This document shows positions 25,877 through 32,881 of a stretch of DNA of 64,000 bases, piece after piece; the first letter of the stretch is position 1; the number at the start of each line of letters is the position of its first letter. The DNA comes from Nitrospirota bacterium. GTDB lineage: Bacteria; Nitrospirota; Nitrospiria; SBBL01; JAADHI01. The stretch covers positions 1 to 64,000 of the forward strand of contig JAJDBX010000074.1 in NCBI GenBank assembly GCA_029261135.1. Reading direction: 5' to 3'. The position numbers and the translations under genes were made by a program. Below the pieces are notes generated by a model. It saw nothing but the letters and a program-made list of their open reading frames with translations. It searched no databases and had not been told where the DNA came from.

Positions 25877-26140
25877 GCAATGAAGAACAAAGCACAATCA
25901 TGCGATATCCGTGCGAATTATAGAAACAAAAACAACCAAAGCACTAACGAAATTTAGTCGTTCGCACTCTGTTTTTTGCACAGCCTATATCCCCCGCTTA
26001 ATTGATGATCAGCATTGGAATTCCACGCGTCATGAAGAGCCATAAAATCACTCCTTTGTTTACGAAACCTATCGACAATACTCCGTTGACAAATTAGGGG
26101 AACTTTATTAAGGTACTGTCAACGAATACGAGGCACAGGG
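25877..26140. other. divergent intergenic region, nuoA to chagasin-like gene
   Basis: With the nuo promoter beside it, this makes 322 nt without a gene. It is AT-rich and contains no ORF or RNA gene that I recognise. The right end carries an 8-bp inverted repeat (26084-26124) in the leader of the chagasin-like gene. Confidence 0.5.
26084..26124. repeat. 8-bp inverted repeat in the leader of the protease-inhibitor gene
   Basis: CGTTGACA (26084-26091) and TGTCAACG (26117-26124) are perfect inverted copies 25 nt apart, ending 16 nt before the ATG of the chagasin-like gene. The left arm contains TTGACA, which resembles a -35 box, but no good -10 lies at 16-18 nt. It could be an operator pair or a leader hairpin. 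Confidence 0.4.
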
Positions 26141-26449
26141 ATGGTCGATAACACAAGCGAGTCCATTAAGATCAAGGCCCAAGTGGGCGATCCGTTTAAA
26201 ATTCGAATATGGGAAGACCGCACGAAAGGGGGATGCCGTTGGGTTCCGACCCACGACACCTCCGCCATCCGCTTGTTGGGAGATGAATACGAACGAACTC
26301 GAAACATCCGAGTCAGTGACATCGGGATGCGTTATTTTGAATTCGTCGCCATCAAACCCGGCACCAGCATCATTACCTTCGAAGCACGTTATGGTTGGAA
26401 GTTTTCCGCCGAGAGCCATCTCACATATGAAGTTTCAATTTCCGAATAG
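26141..26449 (+). CDS. chagasin-like cysteine protease inhibitor (I42 family)
   Basis: A 102-residue beta-sandwich protein of the chagasin/I42 family, which blocks papain-like cysteine proteases with three loops. The loops can be placed: GCRWVPTHD (the NPTTGY-type loop, about residues 32-40), a middle segment around RYFEFVAIKPGTS, and EARYGWKFSAES (the RPW-type loop near the C-terminus). There is no signal peptide, so it is probably cytoplasmic, whereas many bacterial homologues are exported. GAGG lies 7 nt upstream of the ATG. tRNA-Glu follows 21 nt after its stop. No papain-like target is visible in the window. Confidence 0.75.
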   Translation: MVDNTSESIKIKAQVGDPFKIRIWEDRTKGGCRWVPTHDTSAIRLLGDEYERTRNIRVSDIGMRYFEFVAIKPGTSIITFEARYGWKFSAESHLTYEVSISE

Positions 26450-26470
26450 CCGCTCGCTTCAATCCTTCAA

Positions 26471-26548
26471 GGTCCCATCGTCTAGCCTGGCCTAGGACGG
26501 CGCCCTCTCAAGGCACAAACACGGGTTCGAATCCCGTTGGGACCACCA
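26471..26548 (+). tRNA. tRNA-Glu (CTC)
   Basis: The cloverleaf can be folded by hand. The acceptor stem is GGTCCCA/TGGGACC, with an A discriminator and a genomically encoded CCA. The D arm has a long loop. The anticodon loop is CTCTCAA with anticodon CTC, which reads GAG. The T arm is ACGGG-TTCGAAT-CCCGT. The anticodon stem GCGCC/GGCAC holds one C-A mismatch at its second pair, which is unusual for a functional tRNA and worth checking against the read data. Confidence 0.95.
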
Positions 26549-26685
26549 AATAAATCTACAGGAACATCAGACCAACACACAGAATAATTGCGATTGGTAG
26601 GATGTCAAAACACGGTTTTATTTTCGCTTAATCGGGATTGAACGAAAGGCGTGTTTTTTGATAAATTGCGCTCGACAGACCGGAG

Positions 26686-27342
26686 CTAGGCCCTAAGGGA
26701 AAGAAAGGTGCCGCGGGAGCGATGAAATTTAACCTTAAGGAAATGCGCGCCATTTAAATAGCTGCGTTGATTCTTTGATGTTGTTTCGAAACAATGCCGA
26801 ATGCTCGCGCTCCCAGACCAGTCCGGGCTCTCAATTCGAATCGTGGTTAAGGGGGCAATCTGTTCCCTTGAAATAAATCGCAGGCCCGCCAAAGAAAGAT
26901 CGATCAGTTCGCCTTGATACAGGTCTTCACTACGCTTGCTTGCATAACGTAGCATTCCCTTCTTTTGGACTCTGAGCCCATGCCGACGATCTTGTCTGGC
27001 GGAAATCGACACCGGGACGCGAACCTCCTCTTGCCTCCCATGATCGGGCCATTGGGGATTCATTGGATCGGCTCGACCCTTCATCTGGAATTTTCGTGAG
27101 CCGATTGGCAGACTGTGTCGCCCCTTCCTAATGATCAGGCGTAAATCGTATTCGGCCCGTTTTTGGGGATCACGAAGCGTTTCAAAAGCGGAATTAACTA
27201 AGGTCGCCAAAGCGTGGCTTCCACCCAAATCCGGGTGAACCTTCAACCTTCCCATCAAGGTTCGGTAGCTCGCCTTAATTACCTCCGCCGAGGCATCCGG
27301 CTGAATTTGGAGAATACGATAAAAATTCCGTCTATTTTCCAA
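26686..27342 (-). CDS. DnaJ-PilZ fusion protein
   Basis: A 218-residue two-domain protein. An N-terminal J-domain (about residues 5-70) carries the essential HPD tripeptide (residues 36-38) and the helix III/IV segment NSAFETLRDPQKRAEYD. It is joined by a linker of about 40 residues to a C-terminal PilZ domain. The PilZ domain has both parts of the c-di-GMP site: RHGLR (R120-x3-R124) and DLSLAG (D148-x-S150-x2-G153). I infer that c-di-GMP controls recruitment of DnaK. It lies 292 nt downstream of a riboswitch-controlled lytic transglycosylase on the same strand. There is no signal peptide, so it is cytosolic. Confidence 0.88.
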   Translation of the reverse strand: MENRRNFYRILQIQPDASAEVIKASYRTLMGRLKVHPDLGGSHALATLVNSAFETLRDPQKRAEYDLRLIIRKGRHSLPIGSRKFQMKGRADPMNPQWPDHGRQEEVRVPVSISARQDRRHGLRVQKKGMLRYASKRSEDLYQGELIDLSLAGLRFISREQIAPLTTIRIESPDWSGSASIRHCFETTSKNQRSYLNGAHFLKVKFHRSRGTFLSLRA

Positions 27343-27634
27343 GTCTTAATTCCGCACTTTATTTAGAAAACCCCATCACAGCCGCCTCTTGTCCTGCTGG
27401 CATACACATTCAGCACTTCGTGTGTCAGCAAAAACTTGCCCTTGCTTAACACAGCGGACTATCGGCTTTCAAGGTATTCACCCTCGAAATAGAGAGGATA
27501 CGTCTCAGGACTGAGCATCAATCGGCAGGAAATTCGTATCAACAAATACGCAATGATCATTACTTGAATCGGAGATTAATGAAGAGAGATTAGGGCACTC
27601 TTTTTTCTCACATCGGCCGGGGACGCGCCTGCCT

Positions 27635-28333
27635 TTAGGCTGAGGTCGCGTCTTCGTCCCCTGGGTTTGGCGGTGAAGCCGGGGCTTCCGGCCCGGAGTC
27701 GAATGCCATGAATTGCTTGTAGGTGCTGAGGATGCGAGATGCATACTTTTTGGGCATGACGCGACGCCGTGCCTGAATTTTGGAGACCCGCGAAGGCCCA
27801 TAGTTATATGCGGTGAGTGCGATTTCGAGTTGACCAAAACGCTTATGAAGCTTCGATAGGTAGTGCGTCCCAAGCTTGATATTCGAATGGGGGTCGAACA
27901 AGGTTTCTTTGCCCTGCCATGGAATATTAATCGCTGCAGCCAGAGCTTGCCCTGTCGCCGGGAGAATCTGCATCAGGCCCAGCGCGCCTTTTCTCGATTT
28001 TGACCAGTTGTAAAAGGAGCTCTCTTTAGCCATCAGGGCGAGGATCAATTCAGGATCGTAATCGTAGGCCACACTCTCTTCGTAGATCAGGTGCGCCAGC
28101 TGGACTTGCGTTTCTTTCGACAAGCCGGTGTGATACTTTTTCAAAATTGCCATAATTTTCCGATGCTTTAAATCCTGTAAGGCCTGTTGATGCTGATCAT
28201 AGTGTGTCTGAAGCGCAATTAGCCTTTGATCCGCACTTTGACCGGTTCCCGAAACGGAAAGAAAGAGCACAGAAATTAAAACGAATAAAGTGATCAGATA
28301 AGCCCTACATTTTTTTATCGCTCGATTGTTCAT
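27635..28333 (-). CDS. lytic transglycosylase, SLT (Slt70) type
   Basis: A 232-residue exported peptidoglycan lyase. It has a signal peptide (ITLFVLISVLFLSVSGTGQ, residues 13-31), a helical linker, and then a goose-lysozyme-like SLT domain (about residues 85-210). The catalytic Glu is in LMAKESSFYN. Typical family motifs follow: SRKGALGLMQILPATG, NIKLGTHYLSKL and TAYNYGPSRV. It would cleave glycan strands in the periplasm, leaving anhydro-muropeptides. The start is set at ATG 28333, because an in-frame extension to 28444 runs through the terminator and riboswitch. The tail is proline- and acid-rich. Confidence 0.93.
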   Translation of the reverse strand: MNNRAIKKCRAYLITLFVLISVLFLSVSGTGQSADQRLIALQTHYDQHQQALQDLKHRKIMAILKKYHTGLSKETQVQLAHLIYEESVAYDYDPELILALMAKESSFYNWSKSRKGALGLMQILPATGQALAAAINIPWQGKETLFDPHSNIKLGTHYLSKLHKRFGQLEIALTAYNYGPSRVSKIQARRRVMPKKYASRILSTYKQFMAFDSGPEAPASPPNPGDEDATSA

Positions 28334-28349
28334 GATATCGCCTCTAGTC

Positions 28350-28388
28350 AAAAAAATGCCCATTTTCACGCGATAAGAGAAAATGGGC
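28350..28388 (-). terminator. riboswitch-controlled intrinsic terminator
   Basis: On the minus strand, GCCCATTTTC (28388-28379) pairs perfectly with GAAAATGGGC (28367-28358) around an 11-nt loop. ATTTTTTT (28357-28350) follows, only 16 nt before the transglycosylase ATG. The left arm and loop (28384-28371) are also complementary to the 5' end of the riboswitch, so terminator and antiterminator are mutually exclusive. Confidence 0.9.
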
Positions 28389-28397
28389 AAAAAAATA

Positions 28398-28500
28398 ACC
28401 ATTTCGGCAGCCCCGCTGTCCTTATTCGGCATTTGTTCCGCCAACTTAAGGACCGGTCGCTTTGCGTCATCACCATACGGTGATTTTGCTCTTATCGATT
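28398..28500 (-). promoter_or_regulatory. c-di-GMP-I (GEMM-I) riboswitch
   Basis: The aptamer core matches the class-I cyclic di-GMP riboswitch: AGAGCAAAATC, then ATGACGCAAAGCGACCGG, then ACAGCGGGGCTGCCGAA. The P2-type hairpin is ATCACC-GTAT-GGTGAT, and the P3 stem pairs GTCCTTA with TAAGGAC. The GTAT loop is not the usual GNRA tetraloop, so tertiary docking may differ. An in-frame extension of the transglycosylase ORF covers this sequence, which could cause a wrong start call. The unit is promoter-aptamer-terminator-gene. Confidence 0.93.
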
Positions 28501-28528
28501 AGCTGTATGTAAATATTCTTTGTTGATA

Positions 28529-28556
28529 ATCATATCATGGGGTCTGGATTTGTCAA
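28529..28556 (-). promoter_or_regulatory. sigma-70 promoter of the riboswitch transcript
   Basis: On the minus strand, a consensus TTGACA (28556-28551) and TATGAT (28534-28529; five of six consensus bases) are separated by 16 nt. Transcription would begin around 28522, about 20 nt before the riboswitch. Confidence 0.75.
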
Positions 28557-29044
28557 ATCTCATTTTATGTGCAGATGAAAATTTCAGAGTCTTTAAAATA
28601 GCAAGATGAACGCGTTTTTGTTGAAAGAGAGAAGAGTTTTTAAAGTCAGCGAGTTATATTCAATCACAGATTCTACAAGGAGGAGCAATAGATGGGTTTG
28701 AGTTGTTAATAGGCTTACGGATTTCCATGTGAAACCTGCTACTTTTCAACAGGCTCATATCTTATCGCCTTTCTGGAAGAACTCTTGGTTATTCAGTGCC
28801 AATTCTAATGTGAGTGTTACAGGAAGAGCCCTCAGCATTGAATCCAAACCCAAAGCAGTTAGAAAACTCAAGAATAAAATCGATCCCCCGGGTGCTGAGA
28901 TATCGGGTAAAGTGGATCTCATTATTTAGAGATGGGATATATTGCACTGTGCAACCACAGTGCAACGAGGGCATGAATCTTGGTACCTTTTGATGTCCAT
29001 CAGTGTCCTTTAACTGACGATGCAAAATTCTGAAAATTGTCCTT
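28557..29044. other. 488-nt region without a recognised gene
   Basis: It contains a very strong plus-strand Shine-Dalgarno (AAGGAGGAG, 28677-28685) followed by ATG at 28692, which opens only a five-codon ORF, MGLSC. A 66-aa ORF at 28729-28929 has no ribosome-binding site and resembles nothing I know. The combination suggests either a leader peptide or a decayed gene start. Confidence 0.35.
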
Positions 29045-30049
29045 CTATTGTATTTTCTTCAAATCCTCTTTCAAGCCTTTCATTAATGTCTTTATTTCCA
29101 ATTTAATAATGGATTCTTTTTGACCCTCTTTATCGATCCCATGCACCATTTTCCTGATGACGTCAATAATACGATCATGTTCCATGGCACGTTCCATTCC
29201 AAGTTCTTCCGTAATGGCTTCTTGAAGTCCAGATGTTACATAGAATTTCGCCTGAACAAGCATGACTTTTGCTGCCGCAGAAGTCATCCGTTTATTCTTC
29301 CACCGACCAAGTGCTTGATTGAGCCCGAGTTCAATTTCATTCACAAAGCTGGCCCAATCTGGTTTTTCCTCACCAGAGTCTTCTTTGACATCGGTCTTTG
29401 ATTTGATTTCTAGATCACGCGTTTTCATTCTTCCTCCGAATGAAACCACGATTCTATTCTTCATAATCTCCTCTTCGGTCAGATCCGGATGCCATGTCTC
29501 CAGCCGATACTGACCTGCCGGAATATCAGAGATTTCATAGTCGCCATTTTTATCCGTCACCGCAGCCAACTGAGTAGGAGAAACATATATCGACATCGTC
29601 ATTTCAGGATGAAACTCACATTCCAATTTTACGTGGCCGGGATTTTTAAGCGTCACCTCGATAGAGGTGCTTGGAAAATGCTGGCCAATATCAAAAATAT
29701 TCGACTTACTCTTTGATCGCACATTGTGGGTGATCTCATCTTTGTTCTCAAATGAAATAATAGAACCCGCGGTCACCACAAGAAAAGTGGGATCGAACTC
29801 GTTGTTTTTCTGTACGATGACATTCTTGGTGACCTCAATAGTAAGGGCTTTATCCTTAGACTGTAAAAACACCACGGCAGTTATCGCCTTTTTTCCATTA
29901 ATGCTCACCGTGCCATTCAGTGCGCCTGTCTTCTCAGCGAGAGAAAAGGAAGGCCAGGTAATGATGAATACAACAAATAAAAAGACAACATATTTTTTAT
30001 TCATATGGGGAGTAAAACGATCCGATAAAAATAATGTCACTCTTTTCAC
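29045..30049 (-). CDS. exported cupredoxin-domain protein with carboxypeptidase-regulatory-like domain
   Basis: An exported protein. The hydrophobic segment MNKKYVVFLFVVFIITW gives a signal peptide. Next comes a beta-rich N-terminal module, then a cupredoxin domain with a complete type-1 copper set (numbered from MNKK): His93 in ITHNVR, Cys129, His132 and Met135 in CEFHPEM. A carboxypeptidase-regulatory-like module follows (DKNGDYEISDIPAGQYRLETWHP), then a basic helical C-terminus of about 130 residues. The start is set at GTG 30049, with AGAAGGAG 8 nt upstream; ATG 30004 is the alternative. The copper site suggests electron transfer or redox sensing in the periplasm; the partner is unknown. 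Confidence 0.75.
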   Translation of the reverse strand: MKRVTLFLSDRFTPHMNKKYVVFLFVVFIITWPSFSLAEKTGALNGTVSINGKKAITAVVFLQSKDKALTIEVTKNVIVQKNNEFDPTFLVVTAGSIISFENKDEITHNVRSKSKSNIFDIGQHFPSTSIEVTLKNPGHVKLECEFHPEMTMSIYVSPTQLAAVTDKNGDYEISDIPAGQYRLETWHPDLTEEEIMKNRIVVSFGGRMKTRDLEIKSKTDVKEDSGEEKPDWASFVNEIELGLNQALGRWKNKRMTSAAAKVMLVQAKFYVTSGLQEAITEELGMERAMEHDRIIDVIRKMVHGIDKEGQKESIIKLEIKTLMKGLKEDLKKIQ

Positions 30050-30427
30050 TTTCCAATCTCCTTCTAGCAACCGCGAGTTCAAGTTCCAAATGCAACATCT
30101 ACTGCATGATACAAATAGGTCCACCGGACACAGCCCAGAATAATTTCACCATAAAAATGTCGCCATTTGAAATCAGACATCAATGACTCTCCATTGAAAA
30201 AAATCGATTCTGCTCATATCTTTATATTTTTTGCAACGGTCAGCTCTTCCGGACTGAAGTAATAACCGAGAAAGTTAAACCCTCTGCAATTGTTCAATAA
30301 GGATTTCCATTTGCAAAATCGCACAGATGGGTCCATAGCTACTATCAACAGTTCTGGAAGAAACTTAGGCTCAGAAGATATGACTCCACTGTTTTTTTAA
30401 TCAAAAAATTTTCCACACCTTCTTCAA
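30050..30427. other. 378-nt region without a recognised gene
   Basis: It lies between the TPR gene stop (30428) and the start of the cupredoxin gene, both on the minus strand. I see no ORF with a ribosome-binding site, no RNA gene and no clear terminator. It presumably holds the cupredoxin gene promoter. Confidence 0.4.
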
Positions 30428-31207
30428 TCACTCTTGATAGATAATGGTAAGCCTCCTAAGCAAGGCATCTGCGACTCTTTCGTCGATGTTTGCACTGACT
30501 TTGTCCGTGGGCTCTTTGATTTCAAACATCCTTTTTAGGGCTTCAATGGCTTCTTGATGTTGTTTGTGTTTTAGGTAACTTTGAGCCAACTCCAAATGGT
30601 GCATTGTTCGATTTGGATTAATTTTAATGGCTTCTTTTAGAAGATCAATGGATTGTTCAATTGATCCGCCCATCCACCCCGGTACTTTCCGATATAATAC
30701 GGCCAAAATATGGCGGGCGATATCGTTTTCTGGATCAAGCGCCAAAACCGTGGACATCTCTTTTTTAATGGGAGAGATCAAGAATAAGGATTTTAAAACT
30801 CCCTGCGTTTCTCCCTTGCGGCCATAGGCAATGCCCAGCATCAAATGCCCACCGACGCTCTTTGAATTGATAGCAATCGCTTGATTCGCATAATCTTCCG
30901 CGATTTGGTAGGCAAGCAAACGTTCTTTTTTTTGGGTGAGTTGGTCTCCCCGCCAACGATAAGAACGGGAAAGTTTCCAGAGCGCGATATCATCTTCGGG
31001 ATTATTTTTTATAATTTTCGCGTAGAGTGCGATGGCACGCTCTGCATTTCCGGATCGATTTCGTGTTGAATAAATCTGCTCAGCTTCTTTGTAGAGATCC
31101 GCCTTGTCTTGGGCATATCCTGGTTCAATGCAGAAAAACACAATCAGAAGGGCACTTAAGGTTCTTCGCGTGAAGGAAGTGCGGATTGTGGCTGAGGTCT
31201 CTACCAT
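30428..31207 (-). CDS. exported TPR protein
   Basis: A 259-residue protein with an N-terminal signal peptide (TLSALLIVFFCIEPGYAQ), probably periplasmic or lipid-bound. It has about four to five tetratricopeptide-like helical repeats: GNAERAIALYAKIIKNNPEDD, the AEDYANQAIAINSKSVGGH region, a PGWMGGSIEQSIDLLKEAIKINP unit, and the HQEAIEALKRMFEI unit. The arrangement, including the KVPGWMGGS insert, resembles the RMD/TatT-like TPR proteins. TPRs mediate protein contacts, so I infer a scaffold. Its ATG shares its A with the stop of the MltB gene (TAATG), so both are translationally coupled. Confidence 0.8.
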   Translation of the reverse strand: MVETSATIRTSFTRRTLSALLIVFFCIEPGYAQDKADLYKEAEQIYSTRNRSGNAERAIALYAKIIKNNPEDDIALWKLSRSYRWRGDQLTQKKERLLAYQIAEDYANQAIAINSKSVGGHLMLGIAYGRKGETQGVLKSLFLISPIKKEMSTVLALDPENDIARHILAVLYRKVPGWMGGSIEQSIDLLKEAIKINPNRTMHHLELAQSYLKHKQHQEAIEALKRMFEIKEPTDKVSANIDERVADALLRRLTIIYQE

Positions 31208-32241
31208 TACATACTGATCCGCCTCGAAAGATGGACAATAACCAGTGCGTAATGCACGGAGGTATTGTACCGTGTGATGGCGCGAAAATTTTCAAAAAGC
31301 CCGAGCAGTTCTTTTTCTTTGGGGTTGGGTTCAAAATAAGCGAAAGACACCAACTCGTCCAATTTTGCGGGCGGTGGCACTTCAATACCCATATTGAGTG
31401 CTTGTGCGACGGTGAGGGTTTTACGGAAACTGCGTTTGAGTGTTTTTTTGATTTCTGGAGAGTCTTTATAGACTTGAGCCGGGAGATAGAGCAAGCCTCC
31501 CTTGACCCATCCAAATGATCTGAGGTAGTTTGCGACGCTGGCAAAGATATCCTTTTTAGAGGTCCATAAGTTCACTTTTCCATCTTTGTCAAAATCGACG
31601 GCAAACCTTAAAAAGCTGGAGGGAATAAACTGAGGCACGCCAAAAGCACCCGCATAAGAGCTCTTGATTGAGAAGGGATCGAGTCCTTCTTTTCGGCAAA
31701 GTTTAAGAAAGGCGATGATCTCACCGCGATAAAACTTCTCTCGCCGAGGATAAAGGAAATAAGCCGTATTTAAAATATCAAAGGCCCGGTATTTTTCGAT
31801 GCCGGGTTTTCCAAAGCGTGTTTCAACACCCAAGATACTGGCAATGATTTCTTTTTCGACGCCATAGGCCGCTTCAACTTCCGAGAGGAGCTTGTCATTT
31901 TCTTTAAGATAGGCCCGTCCTTTTGTGATCATGTCTTTTTTGATGAAGATTTTTCTGTATTTATGGAAGGGAAGGTGTTCCGCAGGGCGATTAAATTTGT
32001 CAATGATATCTTTTTGAAAAACCACTTTGGAAAATAAGGCTTTTAAGTCATCCGGCTTGAATCCATTTTTTTCGCTCAGCTCTTTCAATAAACCCTGGTA
32101 CTTTGGATGCGCCAAGGGAATCTGCTCAGCTTGAGTCTCCGAATGAGCAGGAAGGAGAGATCCGATCATAAAAAAAGAAACCAGGACAAATAAAAACAAG
32201 TATCGGGTGAAAGGATTTAAAGCAGTTTTTCGGTTTACCAT
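31207..32241 (-). CDS. mltB: membrane-bound lytic murein transglycosylase B
   Basis: An exported lytic transglycosylase (about 344 residues) of the MltB family. It has a signal peptide near residues 15-35 (hydrophobic LFLFVLVSFFMIGSLLP) and then the domain with the catalytic Glu in ILGVETRFGK. Family motifs include SYAGAFGVPQFIPSS and an EF-hand-like VDFDKDGKVNLWTS calcium site. There is no lipobox Cys, so it is probably soluble periplasmic. The start is set at ATG 32241 with AGGAG 7 nt upstream; the TTG just before is less likely. It is coupled to the TPR gene, which may guide it. Confidence 0.92.
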   Translation of the reverse strand: MVNRKTALNPFTRYLFLFVLVSFFMIGSLLPAHSETQAEQIPLAHPKYQGLLKELSEKNGFKPDDLKALFSKVVFQKDIIDKFNRPAEHLPFHKYRKIFIKKDMITKGRAYLKENDKLLSEVEAAYGVEKEIIASILGVETRFGKPGIEKYRAFDILNTAYFLYPRREKFYRGEIIAFLKLCRKEGLDPFSIKSSYAGAFGVPQFIPSSFLRFAVDFDKDGKVNLWTSKKDIFASVANYLRSFGWVKGGLLYLPAQVYKDSPEIKKTLKRSFRKTLTVAQALNMGIEVPPPAKLDELVSFAYFEPNPKEKELLGLFENFRAITRYNTSVHYALVIVHLSRRISM

Positions 32242-32392
32242 CAATAGACTCCTTTTGGGTGTTTTGCTCCGAAGAGTACAATCATACAGGAAGGGCCCGC
32301 GATACGTCTTCCCTGATTCTAGGCATCATAAAACCTGTACGGGGGGACGAAGAGGGCTATTTCTATTCCTAAACCCGAGCGCAATGCCATCG

Positions 32393-32839
32393 TCATGAAA
32401 TCGATCCTGCTTTGCCTTCAGTTGAGGTCTGTGTTTTTTGAATACTGGCTTGGGTATATTGTGAGCAGGCACTGTTTTCTTTTGAGATCAGGTTCTCAAT
32501 TCTTTGCACAAATAAATGGAAAGTGTTTTCCTCATGATAAGGCTCCGCTTTTGTTAAGAAAAGGAATTTTTCATGCCTTAAGGATTCACAGGTGCTGCGA
32601 TACTCTGTCCAATTTTCTTGATACTGATTTAGACCAATGATGACTGATGTGATGGTGATAGACGAACCCAGGACACCAACAGGCACTTGAGCAAAGCCTG
32701 CAATCAGAGGGATGGCGGCAGCGGACACAATTTCAAATCCACATAAACGTTTAAAGCATCGCTGCGCTTTCTGACTTTTTCTGCCGTACCAGTCAATCTG
32801 ATTTTCTACTCTTTCAGAGAGATAACTTTCCTCATTCAT
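32393..32839 (-). CDS. DUF4231 (SLATT-type) two-TM protein
   Basis: A 148-residue protein of the DUF4231 family. Features are an N-terminal helix with QIDWYGRKSQKAQR, two hydrophobic segments (about residues 36-52 and 56-70), and a C-terminal helix with WTEYRSTCESLRHEKFLFLTKAEPY and a final RIENLISKEN. DUF4231 is related to the SLATT two-TM proteins that act as predicted membrane effectors beside SMODS/SLOG genes, but most genomic copies have no known role. It starts 42 nt after the HD-phosphohydrolase on the same strand, so cotranscription is likely. No CD-NTase or SLOG gene is present here. Confidence 0.8.
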   Translation of the reverse strand: MNEESYLSERVENQIDWYGRKSQKAQRCFKRLCGFEIVSAAAIPLIAGFAQVPVGVLGSSITITSVIIGLNQYQENWTEYRSTCESLRHEKFLFLTKAEPYHEENTFHLFVQRIENLISKENSACSQYTQASIQKTQTSTEGKAGSIS

Positions 32840-32881
32840 GTGCCGTATTCCTTTAGTGCAGACAGAGGAATGTTTAATGAC

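Noticed and set aside
26085-26091. TTGACA as -35 box of the chagasin-like gene
   Set aside because: No acceptable -10 box at 16-18 nt; the hexamer is part of a perfect inverted repeat.
27505-27634. PIN-toxin-like end (VFVDTNFLP) in the minus-strand frame past the transglycosylase gene
   Set aside because: Only nine residues match a PIN start, the frame is part of a shadow of the real gene, and no antitoxin is present.
28334-28444. N-terminal extension of the lytic transglycosylase
   Set aside because: The in-frame extension runs through the terminator and riboswitch aptamer; ATG 28333 directly precedes a signal peptide and follows the terminator.
28729-28929. 66-aa plus-strand ORF
   Set aside because: No ribosome-binding site and no recognisable family; it lies within a region that also has competing minus-strand frames.
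28789-29025. 78-aa minus-strand ORF
   Set aside because: Overlaps the plus-strand frame, no ribosome-binding site, cysteine-rich random composition.
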